Shown: in pieces, positions 8,388-17,791 of the stretch
Numbering within the stretch: the stretch's first letter is position 1
How the letters are laid out: every line of letters begins with the position of its first letter
Source of the DNA: Hahellaceae bacterium
GTDB taxonomy: Bacteria; Pseudomonadota; Gammaproteobacteria; Pseudomonadales; Oleiphilaceae
Direction of reading: 5' to 3'
Assembly (NCBI GenBank): GCA_024234505.1
Contig: JACKOD010000004.1
Span: forward strand, 248,001 to 312,000
Length of the DNA: 64,000 nt
Notes under the pieces: model-generated
The model's input: only the letters and a program-made list of their open reading frames with translations
Databases searched by the model: none
Told to the model about the DNA's origin: nothing
Position numbers and translations under genes: made by a program

Positions 8388-11285
8388 ATGAATACGAACG
8401 ACAAAGTGGCGAAAAAGCCGATCACGCTGGAATTTGAAGAAGGTGTGGATCGCAAGCAGCTGAAGCAGCTTCGGGAGCGCTTTCTGGCGCTGAATCAGGT
8501 GCGCCTGGCACGTACACGGGAGGGATTGTCTGCCCGGCATCAACCGATTCTCGATATATTATCCTTGCTGTTTCATCTGAATCACCCGTCGCTTCCTGGT
8601 TACGTTACGCCTGCGACGCCGGCCGGTGTGGCTCACTACCGTGTGGACAAGGAAACCTTACGCAGTGCACAGAAGTTTTTTCGAAATCTGACCATGAAAG
8701 AAGCCAGGCGGGGAACGCCTGACATAGAAGCCCTCTTTATGATGGGCAGTACGGGAACACTGGCGCACTCCGAGAAAAGCGATATCGACCTTTGGTTATG
8801 CCACCGCCCCGGATTGGAGGCGGAAGCGTTGGCCGAGTTACAGCGTAAAGCCATCGGCATCAGTGACTGGGCCGACCAGCAGGGGTTGGAGCTGCATGTT
8901 TTTTTGATGCAGGCGAACGAGTTCCGCGACGGGCGTACGCAAAGTGCCATAGATAAGGAAAGTAGTGGTACGGCACAGCATTACCTTCTGTTGGATGAAT
9001 TTTATCGTACCAGTATCTGGCTGTCGGGCTGTACTCCGGTGTGGTGGCTGATCCCGTCTGAAAAAGAGAATGAATACGCTGAGTTGGTCGCCATGCTGCT
9101 TGAAAAGCGCTTTATCAATCCGGCAGAAGTGATCGATTTTGGCCATGTTTCGACCATTCCCAAAGAGGAATTTGTCGGGGCGGGAATGTGGCAGCTCTAT
9201 AAAGGGATTGATGCGCCTTACAAATCTTTGCTCAAACTGATGCTGGCCGAAGTCTATGCCCATGAGCTTCCTGCCAGAGATTGTTTAAGTCTGGATTACA
9301 AATCACGGGTTTATGCAGATGATACCGATGCGAATCATCTGGATCCGTATGTGATGCTCTATCAGCGACTGGAGTCTTACTTGATTGCCCGACAGGAGCT
9401 TGATCGTTTGGAACTGGTGCGGCGCAGCTTTTATTTAAAAGTGGGCAAACGGTTGAGTTCCCGGCCAACGGGGCGGGTTGCGTCCTGGCAGCGCCTTGTG
9501 CTGCAAAATCTGGTGCAGCACTGGAATTGGCCGGCGAAGCAGTTGCAATTGCTGGATGGTCGAGGTCAATGGCGTGCCCAGCAGGTGCAGCGTGAGCACA
9601 AAACTATCGTCAACGCATTAACCCACAGCTATCGCTTCCTTTCACAGTATGCACGGGTGAACAATCTCAAGGCGACGATCAGTGCCAATGAAATGAACCT
9701 GTTGGGACGCAAGCTGTATGCGGCATTTCAGCGAAAGGCCGGTAAAGTGGAAATGATCAACCCGGGCATTGCGCCTTCGCTGCAGGAAGATAGTTTGTCT
9801 TTCCATCACCAAAGCAGCTTTCCGGCCGCGGGACCCTCTGCCAGCGGGTGGATGTTGTTCACCGATTTATCAACGCCGGCCGATGCCATGATGCATCCGC
9901 CGCTGAAGCGCTCGCTGAGTTTGATCGAACTTCTGGCCTGGGCGTGGTTCAACGGACTCATCATCCGCACAACACGAACGAGTCTGGTGGCGGGAGCTTG
10001 CCCACTTAACCTGCAACAGTTCCGGCAGATAATGAGTACGCTGGAGGCTTTTATGCCCATGCCGTTGCCTGCCTTGGCACATGAGGCGTTCGAACAGAAA
10101 AACCATCCGCGCAAACTGTTATTGCTGATTAATGTGGGCGTGGATCCAATGGAACGTTATTCATCTAAAGGTATTCACAAACTGAGCGATCGAACGGATT
10201 CGCTGGGTTTTAGCTCGGATCGGGATAATCTGGTCCGCACGATTGATAAGGTCGAAATCAATAGCTGGAATGAGGTACATGTACAGCGTTTCGAAACCGG
10301 CGATACGCTGATTCAGTGCCTGAAAAGTCTACTGGTCAGTTTGAGCGAGAATGAAGGCTACCCGCTACCGGAACGTCTGGTAACGTGCTATTGCGTGCAT
10401 CGGGCGGCAGCCATTGCAAAACGTGTTGAAGACCTGTTCCAGAGTGTTGTGGATGTGTACTTCTCCAAAACCGCCAATCGAAATGCGCGCTACGTGATTG
10501 AAGTGGAGTTCCGCTATTTTGTGCTGCAATTTGCCGATACGCCGCGATTCTTTTCGTTTGATCGCTGGGATGCGCTGGTGAATCACCTGTCTCAGCCTCA
10601 ATTGGAATACAGCCCGATTATTCTGGATAGCTACGCGCTGCAGGATCAGCCACGTGTTCGCGCGGTGCTCGAGCAGGATCGTCGCGGCATGATTCAGGTC
10701 TTCTTTTTTGCTTTGGAACAGCAGGCGGAGATTTATGTGCTGGATGAACGCGGCAGTTTGTTCAGTTGGGTGTCTCCCTTCTACAATACCGCCGCGTTAC
10801 TCCAGCCTTTGCAGCGATTTATGACATCGGTAGCGGAGCGGCGCCAGATGAGTCTGGCAATCCATGATCCGGTCATGGACTCCGATATTGAATTTTCTGA
10901 ACTCATTCCAGGTAAAATAGCGGGCAGGTTCGAAGTCCGTCGTCGGGGCATTACCCCGGACGCGGCGGCATTCTATATCGATATTCAGGCAATAGGGCAT
11001 CGCGAACCGGATGGCTCGCTCGTGTTTGATATTTATTGTGATCAGCAAGAGTTTACATCGCTGGAATATGGAGACCAGCTCGTGGCGGCAGTAGCGCATT
11101 ACATTCAGTCGATGCGTGCTTCGCAGGTACCTTATCCATGTTATATCACCGACCTGGGCTTGCCGGGGGATATGGATCTGGGGGCCGAGTCACCGCAAAT
11201 GCAGACGATGCACTATCTGCAATACAAACAGTGGCTGGAAGCGCGCTTGAATCAGGCATTATTAAGCTTGTATCCGGCGGCCTGA
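8388..11285 (+). CDS. cyaA: Class I adenylate cyclase
   Basis: CyaA makes cAMP from ATP for CRP-type regulation. The 965-residue protein has the class I nucleotidyltransferase core near residues 115-135 (MMGSTGTLAHSEKSDIDLWL), with paired Asp residues for metal binding. A long C-terminal regulatory half follows, with KRFINPAEVIDFG and several aromatic-rich blocks typical of the family (E. coli CyaA is 848 residues; Pseudomonas versions are about 950). The start is the ATG at 8388; the 294-base upstream region also serves the divergent GGDEF-EAL gene. lptM and lysA follow on the same strand after about 120 bases, as in Pseudomonas. Confidence 0.95.
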   Translation: MNTNDKVAKKPITLEFEEGVDRKQLKQLRERFLALNQVRLARTREGLSARHQPILDILSLLFHLNHPSLPGYVTPATPAGVAHYRVDKETLRSAQKFFRNLTMKEARRGTPDIEALFMMGSTGTLAHSEKSDIDLWLCHRPGLEAEALAELQRKAIGISDWADQQGLELHVFLMQANEFRDGRTQSAIDKESSGTAQHYLLLDEFYRTSIWLSGCTPVWWLIPSEKENEYAELVAMLLEKRFINPAEVIDFGHVSTIPKEEFVGAGMWQLYKGIDAPYKSLLKLMLAEVYAHELPARDCLSLDYKSRVYADDTDANHLDPYVMLYQRLESYLIARQELDRLELVRRSFYLKVGKRLSSRPTGRVASWQRLVLQNLVQHWNWPAKQLQLLDGRGQWRAQQVQREHKTIVNALTHSYRFLSQYARVNNLKATISANEMNLLGRKLYAAFQRKAGKVEMINPGIAPSLQEDSLSFHHQSSFPAAGPSASGWMLFTDLSTPADAMMHPPLKRSLSLIELLAWAWFNGLIIRTTRTSLVAGACPLNLQQFRQIMSTLEAFMPMPLPALAHEAFEQKNHPRKLLLLINVGVDPMERYSSKGIHKLSDRTDSLGFSSDRDNLVRTIDKVEINSWNEVHVQRFETGDTLIQCLKSLLVSLSENEGYPLPERLVTCYCVHRAAAIAKRVEDLFQSVVDVYFSKTANRNARYVIEVEFRYFVLQFADTPRFFSFDRWDALVNHLSQPQLEYSPIILDSYALQDQPRVRAVLEQDRRGMIQVFFFALEQQAEIYVLDERGSLFSWVSPFYNTAALLQPLQRFMTSVAERRQMSLAIHDPVMDSDIEFSELIPGKIAGRFEVRRRGITPDAAAFYIDIQAIGHREPDGSLVFDIYCDQQEFTSLEYGDQLVAAVAHYIQSMRASQVPYPCYITDLGLPGDMDLGAESPQMQTMHYLQYKQWLEARLNQALLSLYPAA

Positions 11286-11409
11286 TCGCCGCTGATCGAA
11301 GGTGTTTTCTGAGGCCACCCATAGGGACCGAGTTCAATCAGTATCCAGTTGCACTAATCCCGGAAACATCAGGTACAATGGCCCATTACGATCAAGGGCG
11401 CAGATTTTT

Positions 11410-11661
11410 ATGAATATGTTAAAACCTGTCTGGACGGGGCTCGTGTCGGTTATTTTGTTTGCAGGCCTATCGGCTTGTGGACAGAAGGGGGATCTTTATC
11501 TGCCCGCCAACGAACCTGTCAGAGCGAAGGCCTCAATTGTTGAAAACACACCTCACAGCCCGGTTTCTGAGTCTGTGGGTGACGTTTCCACACCTGCTGC
11601 AGACGAACAATCTCAAGAGAAAGATAAACCCGCCAGTGCAAGCGGCGACATTCGCCCTTAG
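11410..11661 (+). CDS. lptM: LptM-like small lipoprotein
   Basis: An 83-residue lipoprotein. The N terminus is a short signal (SVILFAGLSAC) with a clear lipobox LSAC followed by GQKGDLYLP, the conserved tail of the LptM/YifL family encoded just before lysA. LptM supports correct disulfide formation and assembly of the LptD-LptE translocon in E. coli. The rest is a low-complexity hydrophilic tail rich in Ser, Pro, Asp and Glu, as in other LptM proteins. ATG at 11410 is chosen because it gives the shortest proper signal peptide; ATG at 11416 is also possible. Position between cyaA and lysA supports the call. Confidence 0.88.
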   Translation: MNMLKPVWTGLVSVILFAGLSACGQKGDLYLPANEPVRAKASIVENTPHSPVSESVGDVSTPAADEQSQEKDKPASASGDIRP

Positions 11662-11714
11662 TTGCTGGATAACCCATCGCCTTTATAAACTGATTTTTGA
11701 GCACCGGTACCTTC

Positions 11715-12962
11715 ATGGAATTTTTTGATTATCGCAATAATGAACTCTTTGCCGAAAATGTTTCTACTAAATTGCTGGCAGAAACCTACGGTACGCCCCT
11801 CTATGTGTATTCCCGCGCGGCGCTGGAAGCGCATTATCTGGCTTACGAAGAAGCGCTGGCGGGTTATCCGCATCTGGTTTGTTATGCAGTGAAGGCGAAC
11901 TCGAATCTGGCCGTTCTCAATGTGCTGGCGCGCAAAGGTGCCGGTTTCGACATTGTTTCCGAAGGTGAGCTGGAACGAGTTATTGCGGCCGGAGGTGATC
12001 CGGCAAAAGTGGTATTTTCAGGGGTCGGCAAGCAGGCTTCGGAAATGCGTCGTGCGCTGGATCTGGGCGTGTATTGCTTTAATGTGGAATCCGAAGCGGA
12101 GCTGCATCGGTTGAATCAGGTTGCTCAGGAAGCAGGTAAAGTGGCCTCTATCTCCCTGCGGGTCAACCCTGATGTTGATGCACAGACACACCCCTATATT
12201 TCTACGGGACTCAAACAAAACAAATTTGGTATCGCCATAGAAGATGCTTTCCAGGTTTATACCCTGGCTAATATGCTGCCGGGATTGAAAGTGTCTGGCG
12301 TGGATTGCCATATCGGTTCACAGCTGACGGATATCGCTCCTTTTATGGATGCGCTGGATCGGGTACTGCGCCTGATTGACGAACTCGCCGAGGCGGGAAT
12401 CGTGATTGAGCATCTGGACCTGGGTGGCGGATTGGGTGTTCGTTATAACGAAGAAACGCCACCTAGTCCGCAAACCTATGTTGGCGCTATTCTGGAAAAA
12501 ATTTCTGACCGGAAACTCAAGCTGCTGTTGGAACCGGGGCGTTCTATAGCGGCGAATGCCGGCATTTTGCTGACTCGGGTAGAGTTTTTGAAGTGTACCG
12601 AGGAAAAGAACTTTGCCGTGATTGATGCCGCCATGAATGACCTGATTCGCCCTGCACTCTACAGTGCCTGGCAGAAAATCGAGCCGGTTATCCCTCGAAC
12701 CTCCGGCGCAGCCCGGGTATATGATCTGGTCGGTCCGGTGTGTGAAACCGGCGACTTCCTCGGGAAAGACCGTCAACTGATTCTTGAGGCAGACGACCTG
12801 CTGGCGGTTCGCTCTGCCGGTGCTTACGGGTTTGTGATGAGTTCTAACTACAATACCCGGAATCGTGCTGCCGAAATTATGGTGGACGGATCGGCGCATA
12901 CCGAAGTGCGACGCCGTGAAACTTATGCGGATCAGTTGGGACTGGAAAAAACGCTGTCCTAA
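11715..12962 (+). CDS. lysA: Diaminopimelate decarboxylase
   Basis: LysA makes lysine from meso-diaminopimelate using PLP. The 415-residue product has the Lys that binds PLP in CYAVKANSNLAVL, the glycine loop DLGGGLGVRY for phosphate, the EPGRSIAANAG motif, and the C-terminal catalytic motif GPVCETGDFLG with its Cys. Start at ATG 11715 (MEFFDYRN); the frame opens slightly upstream at a TTG. It follows lptM by about 50 bases and precedes dapF, the next lysine/peptidoglycan gene, so the two likely share an operon despite the short repeat hairpin between them. Confidence 0.97.
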   Translation: MEFFDYRNNELFAENVSTKLLAETYGTPLYVYSRAALEAHYLAYEEALAGYPHLVCYAVKANSNLAVLNVLARKGAGFDIVSEGELERVIAAGGDPAKVVFSGVGKQASEMRRALDLGVYCFNVESEAELHRLNQVAQEAGKVASISLRVNPDVDAQTHPYISTGLKQNKFGIAIEDAFQVYTLANMLPGLKVSGVDCHIGSQLTDIAPFMDALDRVLRLIDELAEAGIVIEHLDLGGGLGVRYNEETPPSPQTYVGAILEKISDRKLKLLLEPGRSIAANAGILLTRVEFLKCTEEKNFAVIDAAMNDLIRPALYSAWQKIEPVIPRTSGAARVYDLVGPVCETGDFLGKDRQLILEADDLLAVRSAGAYGFVMSSNYNTRNRAAEIMVDGSAHTEVRRRETYADQLGLEKTLS

Positions 12963-12972
12963 ACTTAACTTA

Positions 12973-13013
12973 GAGCGTGTTGACGTTTTGTAATCGAAAC
13001 CATTGACACGCTC
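12973..13013. repeat. Short hairpin copy of the dispersed GTGTTGACGTTTTG repeat
   Basis: GAGCGTGT at 12973-12980 pairs with ACACGCTC at 13006-13013. The left arm continues as TGACGTTTTGTAA, matching the ends of the longer repeats near 27.1 and 45.9 kb. It lies between lysA and dapF. It could act as a weak terminator or RNA processing site. Confidence 0.65.
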
Positions 13014-13075
13014 GCTGGTTCTCAACGCCGCCCATTAATTTGTGATTGAATTCTTACAAGGTCGAAGGCGAATAA

Positions 13076-13906
13076 ATGTTGGTTAAATTTACCAAAATGC
13101 ATGGTCTGGGCAATGATTTTATGGTGGTTGATCTGATTAGCCAGCATGCACACTTTCGCCCGGAACAAATAAAACGACTGGCCGACAGAAACTTTGGTAT
13201 CGGCTTTGATCAGTTGTTACTGGTAGAGCCTCCGGGCCGTCCCGATGTCGATTTCCGTTATCGCATATTTAATGCCGATGGCTCCGAGGTGGAGCAGTGC
13301 GGCAATGGCGCACGTTGTTTTGCGCGCTTTGTGCGGGACTCCCGATTGACAGATAAAGAGGTGATTCGCGTAGAAACCGCCAAAGGCGCCATTGAACTGC
13401 GTATTACCGAAGATAGTCGTGTGGTGGTTGATATGGGGCCTCCACGGTTAATTCCGGCAGAAATTCCTTTTGTGGCCGAGGTGCAAGCCAGCACCTATCC
13501 TATTGAGGTTGGCGGCGAGGAATATTTAATCAGTGCCGTGTCCATGGGCAATCCTCACGGGGTGCTTCTGGTAGACGATGTGAATACCGCTCCGGTAGAG
13601 AGATTGGGCCCGCTGTTGGAGTGTCACCCGCGCTTTCCCCAGAAAGCCAATATTGGTTTTATGGAAATAGTGCACCGCAAATTTATCAAACTCCGGGTTT
13701 TTGAACGGGGGGCGGGTGAAACGCTGGCGTGTGGTACCGGCGCCTGTGCGGCCGTGGTTGCCGGACAGTTGCGAGGTTTGCTGGATTCACAGGTGGAAGT
13801 GAAGTTGCCGGGAGGGCATTTAAAAATTGAGTGGGCGGGCGGAGATCATTCCGTGATGATGGAAGGTCCTGCTACGTATGTCTTTGAAGGGCAGGTGCGG
13901 CTTTAA
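13076..13906 (+). CDS. dapF: Diaminopimelate epimerase
   Basis: DapF interconverts LL- and meso-diaminopimelate, feeding lysine and peptidoglycan synthesis. The 276-residue protein shows both catalytic cysteines: EQCGNGARCFARF in the N-terminal half and ETLACGTGACA in the C-terminal half. The start MLVKFTKMHGLGNDFMVVD is the standard family N terminus, fixing the ATG at 13076. Length is typical. A small AT-rich hairpin (13903-13918) overlaps and follows the stop, ahead of the DUF484 gene. Confidence 0.98.
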   Translation: MLVKFTKMHGLGNDFMVVDLISQHAHFRPEQIKRLADRNFGIGFDQLLLVEPPGRPDVDFRYRIFNADGSEVEQCGNGARCFARFVRDSRLTDKEVIRVETAKGAIELRITEDSRVVVDMGPPRLIPAEIPFVAEVQASTYPIEVGGEEYLISAVSMGNPHGVLLVDDVNTAPVERLGPLLECHPRFPQKANIGFMEIVHRKFIKLRVFERGAGETLACGTGACAAVVAGQLRGLLDSQVEVKLPGGHLKIEWAGGDHSVMMEGPATYVFEGQVRL

Positions 13907-13974
13907 TTCAAGAATTAAGCGCATCCTGGGAACCCCATTAATCATCGGATACAAACACTGGGAGTAGTAATTTG

Positions 13975-14718
13975 ATGTCTGAAACCCAGAACGAGACAAC
14001 TAAAGAAACGACGGTCGACGAAGCTCAGGTCGTGACTTACCTGCGTACGCATCCGGAGTTTTTTGTAAAGCACGCCGAGCTTTTGAGTGAACTCTCTATT
14101 CCTCACGATAGTGATCGGGCGATTTCGCTGGTGGAAAAACAGGTGCATGTGTTTCGGGAGCAACGCGATTTACTGAAGCGCGAGTTGGCGGAACTGATTG
14201 ACATTGCGCGTCAGAACGATCGTTTTTTCGAGAAAAGCAAACGACTGCTGATGCATTTGCTGGAAGCACAAAGTCTCGATGAGGCGCTCATCATGCTGGA
14301 TGAGAGTATTCGAAACGACTTTTCGGTGCCGTTTTGCAGCATCGTGTTGTTGGGGGATAAAAAAGACTATCCGGCCAGCAATGTGAACCTGCTCAGCGTA
14401 GCGGCTGCCCGTGCCAGTTTAGGAACGCTACTGGAAAGCAGTCGCGCCGTGTGCGGGCGTTTTAAGCCGGAACAGCTGCGTTGCCTTTTTCCATCGCATG
14501 CGGAGAAAGTGAAGTCTGCGGCTGTGATTCCTCTCGGGGGAGATGAGCATCTGGGCATGCTCAGTCTGGGCAGTGATGATGAGCACTATTTTGACAGCAG
14601 CATGGGTTCACTTTTCTTATCGTATATCAGCGATACGCTGAGCCGCATTTTGCCGCCGCTACTGGCGCGTGAACGCTGCCAGGGCGGCGCAGAAGCGATT
14701 GCGCGGTTGTTGGAATAA
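13975..14718 (+). CDS. DUF484 family protein
   Basis: A 247-residue cytoplasmic protein of the DUF484 family, routinely encoded between dapF and xerC in Pseudomonas relatives. The N-terminal third contains the recognisable VVTYLRTHPEFFVKHAELL and a helical segment ending in FREQRDLLKREL. The remainder resembles a GAF-like fold (CSIVLLGDKKDY, AAVIPLGGDEHLGMLSLGSDD). No enzyme residues are evident; the function is unknown. The ATG at 13975 has GGGAG ten bases upstream; a TTG one codon earlier is less likely. xerC starts five bases after its stop, so the genes are probably translated together. Confidence 0.9.
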   Translation: MSETQNETTKETTVDEAQVVTYLRTHPEFFVKHAELLSELSIPHDSDRAISLVEKQVHVFREQRDLLKRELAELIDIARQNDRFFEKSKRLLMHLLEAQSLDEALIMLDESIRNDFSVPFCSIVLLGDKKDYPASNVNLLSVAAARASLGTLLESSRAVCGRFKPEQLRCLFPSHAEKVKSAAVIPLGGDEHLGMLSLGSDDEHYFDSSMGSLFLSYISDTLSRILPPLLARERCQGGAEAIARLLE

Positions 14719-14723
14719 TCCCG

Positions 14724-15743
14724 ATGGGCGCAGAGAACGGCAGTGATGTTCAGGACGTCCTGGACGAGGCATTGACGGGCCCTTTGGACGCCTTTCTGCG
14801 CATGTTGAGGGAGCAACGCCGTTGCTCCGTACATACCTTAAGCAATTATCAGCGCGATTTGTGGGCGTTTGCCCACTGGTTGCAACATCACAGTGACGTC
14901 GCCGATTTTACAGCGGTAAATGAACCGATAATTCGGGACTACGTTATCTCTTTGCGAAAGCCTCGTCCCGGCGTGCGGCGTAAAGCGTCGCGTCGACAGA
15001 TGGGGATGGTCGATGACGCGGCCCAGGGGCTAAGTAGCCGAAGCATCGCAAGAGGGCTCTCTGCCTTACGCAGCTTTTTCACCTACGCCATTGCCCAACG
15101 CTGGGTAAAAGATAATCCTGTTTTGGGTGTGAGTGCGCCTAAGTTGCCACGTCGATTACCCAAAACGCTGGATGTGGATCAGGTGGGTGCCTTGCTGGAT
15201 CGTGCTGGGGATGCCTGGTGCGATGTACGTGATCTTGCCATGTTTGAACTGTTTTACTCCAGTGGTCTGCGCTTGTCGGAATTGGTTGGGTTGGATGTAC
15301 TGACGTTCACCTCCGGCGCAGGGGAGTTGCGGGTGTTGGGTAAAGGTGCCAAAGAACGATTGGTTCCTGTCGGTGCCAAGGCCATGCAAGCCGTGGATGC
15401 CTGGTTGCAAATTAGGTCCGAGTACGCACACCCTGAAGAAACGGCGCTTTTTATCAGTCAACGCGGAACGCGGATCTCTTCACGGAATGTTCAGCTACGT
15501 CTGCGAGAGTGGGGGCTGCGACAGGGGGCCGAAGTCAATCTTCACCCGCACCTGCTGCGTCATTCTTGTGCCAGCCATGTGCTTGAATCGAGTAGTGATT
15601 TGCGAGGCGTACAAGAGCTTTTAGGGCATGCGGATATTGCCACCACGCAAATTTATACCCATGTCGATTTCCAATATCTGGCAAAAGTCTACGATCAGGC
15701 TCATCCCCGTGCCCGTCGAGCGCGGAAAGATTCTTCCACCTGA
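14724..15743 (+). CDS. xerC: Tyrosine recombinase XerC
   Basis: XerC works with XerD at dif to resolve chromosome dimers at division. The 339-residue protein has an N-terminal SAM-like core-binding domain (SVHTLSNYQRDLWAFAHWLQ) and the catalytic set: Arg in YSSGLRLSELVGL, HLLRHSCASHVLE for His and Arg, LGHADIATTQIYTH with the second His and nucleophilic Tyr. It is longer than the usual ~300 because of a basic insertion around residues 85-105 (PGVRRKASRRQMG), seen in some relatives. In Pseudomonas a HAD-family gene follows xerC; here a diguanylate cyclase takes that place. Confidence 0.95.
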   Translation: MGAENGSDVQDVLDEALTGPLDAFLRMLREQRRCSVHTLSNYQRDLWAFAHWLQHHSDVADFTAVNEPIIRDYVISLRKPRPGVRRKASRRQMGMVDDAAQGLSSRSIARGLSALRSFFTYAIAQRWVKDNPVLGVSAPKLPRRLPKTLDVDQVGALLDRAGDAWCDVRDLAMFELFYSSGLRLSELVGLDVLTFTSGAGELRVLGKGAKERLVPVGAKAMQAVDAWLQIRSEYAHPEETALFISQRGTRISSRNVQLRLREWGLRQGAEVNLHPHLLRHSCASHVLESSSDLRGVQELLGHADIATTQIYTHVDFQYLAKVYDQAHPRARRARKDSST

Positions 15744-15853
15744 GCCGCATCGCTTAAAAAACGAACTATACTTTTCTCATTGTGAGGTGTGCTCTGAACT
15801 GAATGCATACCTGGAAACCGAGTTGCTCATTGTTGATCCATCGGGAGCCTTGA

Positions 15854-17587
15854 ATGTCGGATCGCGAGAATGTTAGCCGGGAACTGAGGAAGTGGAAGGA
15901 AAAATACTTCGATCAGGTGGGTGAGGCTGAGAAAAAAGAAAAATCCTTGAATGAGCATGTGTCATTGTTGCAACGGATTCTGGTGCGCGTGAGTCTGGCG
16001 GCAGAAGGGCAAAATCCGCGACTGGATAACGAACTGGGTAATTTGCGAGAGATATTACGGCGGGAAAATCCGGGCCAACTGGAGTTGACCAAGCGCCTCA
16101 GTGATATTGAAAGCGCCGTACTGGAACTCGATCATCAGCGTGCCGAGCATTCAACCCAGGTGGTGGGAGCGTTGCAGAATCTGATTGATCAACTGACGGG
16201 CTTTGATCTGGAACGAGGGCAAAAACGGCGCCTTAAAAGCCTTGCCAAAATGCTCAAGGGACAACAGCTCAATCTGAAAGAGTATCCTAATTTACTGCAT
16301 CAGTATGCTGAAATTCAGGAGTCGGCACTACGTGAACAGTTGATGCAAATGGGGGATGCCTCGCGTCCCGGTTTGTTAAATCGCCTGTTTGGTCGCTCCG
16401 GGAGTAGCGGGGCAACTCAGACCAACGGTCAGTCCACCGGTGACGTTGCCAGCAAGGCGAGTGACATCGAGGATACTGCCGGGTCGGATGACACCGAGCT
16501 GGATATCACCCTAAGCGACGAAAACGGTGAGCCCGTTCCCGGATTTTCAACCATTGCGGGGCATGTCTGTGGCGCATTAAACAACCTGATCGAGCAATTA
16601 ACGCTGCCGGAAAATGCCACCAAGGAAGCCGAGCGCCTGCAGGAAAACATTAGTCGTGGCCTCAATTGGTATGAATTGGGCCCCACGCTGGATGATGTGG
16701 CCAATCTGGTTATTTCTGCCGTAGGGCGAGGTCAGCACGAGTTTGAAGCCTTTTTGCAGGGGCTGGATGAACGACTGGCAAAATTGCAGTCATTTTTAAG
16801 TGATAGCCGGCGCCACACCGACGATTGGCGTAGCAACAGTGGTGAGCTGGATCGCATGGTGCGTAGCCAGGTCAGTTCAATCAGTGATGAAATCGCCAAC
16901 GCAACGGATATGAATCGCTTGAAGTTGTCGATTAACAGCCATCTGGATGCCATCGTATCAACCATGGATGAATATCGGGTGTCGGAAGAGCGACGAGAAG
17001 GTGAGTTGAATCAGCAATTAACGGCGTTGCAGGAAAGGCTTTGCTCCATGGAACAGGAAACCGGAGCCATCAGAGAGCGCCTGCGGGAAGAACGTTCCCG
17101 TGCTTTAACCGACGTATTAACCCAGTTGCCTAACCGCGAAGCGTTTGATGAGCGCTACGAGTTAGAGTACGAACGCTGGCTCCGTTATCGTCAACCCGCG
17201 ACACTGGTGGTGGGCGATATTGATTTTTTCAAGCGGGTTAACGACCAGTATGGCCATTTGGCCGGGGATAAAGTTATTCAGATTATTGCCAAGGAAATCA
17301 AACTCAGAACCCGAAAAACCGACTTTGTGGCCCGTTACGGTGGGGAGGAGTTTGTAATTCTCCTCCCGGAGACGCCTTTGGAAATGGCACAAAGCGTGAT
17401 GGATAAAACACGCGAGATGATTTCGCGCTTACCGTTTCATTTTCGCAATGAGCGGGTCCAGATTACGATGTCGTTTGGCATGGTCGCTTTTGCCGAAGGC
17501 ATGAATAAAGAGAGTTTGTTTGATCTGGCCGATCAGGCACTGTATCGAGCGAAAGGTGACGGCAGAAATCAGGTCGCCGTAGCCTAG
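15854..17587 (+). CDS. Diguanylate cyclase with long coiled-coil N terminus
   Basis: A 577-residue protein expected to make c-di-GMP from two GTP. The first ~410 residues are mostly helical and charged, with probable coiled coils (residues 5-100 and 380-420) and a low-complexity Ser/Thr/Gly linker near 180-225; no membrane helix. The C-terminal GGDEF domain keeps the active-site GGEEF at 496-500, DIDFFKRVND for metal binding, and an inhibitory I-site RKTD at 487-490. It is therefore likely active and product-inhibited. It follows xerC by 110 bases. N-terminal coiled coils suggest a polar or partner-bound enzyme, which is inference only. Confidence 0.92.
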   Translation: MSDRENVSRELRKWKEKYFDQVGEAEKKEKSLNEHVSLLQRILVRVSLAAEGQNPRLDNELGNLREILRRENPGQLELTKRLSDIESAVLELDHQRAEHSTQVVGALQNLIDQLTGFDLERGQKRRLKSLAKMLKGQQLNLKEYPNLLHQYAEIQESALREQLMQMGDASRPGLLNRLFGRSGSSGATQTNGQSTGDVASKASDIEDTAGSDDTELDITLSDENGEPVPGFSTIAGHVCGALNNLIEQLTLPENATKEAERLQENISRGLNWYELGPTLDDVANLVISAVGRGQHEFEAFLQGLDERLAKLQSFLSDSRRHTDDWRSNSGELDRMVRSQVSSISDEIANATDMNRLKLSINSHLDAIVSTMDEYRVSEERREGELNQQLTALQERLCSMEQETGAIRERLREERSRALTDVLTQLPNREAFDERYELEYERWLRYRQPATLVVGDIDFFKRVNDQYGHLAGDKVIQIIAKEIKLRTRKTDFVARYGGEEFVILLPETPLEMAQSVMDKTREMISRLPFHFRNERVQITMSFGMVAFAEGMNKESLFDLADQALYRAKGDGRNQVAVA

Positions 17588-17639
17588 GGCTGTAACACCT
17601 GCGGCTATCCATTGTAGGGAGGATCCCGTAGTAGCGAGG

Positions 17640-17711
17640 GGCGTCCTCGCCCCGATGGGCGAACCAAGACAGCCGAAAGCGCCCCGAGGACGGGCCGTCT
17701 ACTGTGAGGTA
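17640..17711. repeat. GC-rich intergenic inverted repeat with GAGGAC core
   Basis: CGTCCTCG at 17642-17649 is complementary to CGAGGACG at 17685-17692. The right arm, GCCCCGAGGACGGGCCGTCT at 17681-17700, resembles segments of the longer repeats at 27.1 kb (reverse strand) and 45.8 kb. It fills part of the 204-base gap between the cyclase and the hybrid kinase. The open frame that crosses it on the minus strand looks like translated repeat, not a gene. Confidence 0.5.
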
Positions 17712-17791
17712 TCGAGGAAAGAAGATGGCTAAAACGCACCCTCACTATTGGCGGGCGCGGTATAGGACTAAACCATACTGAACCAACAGGT

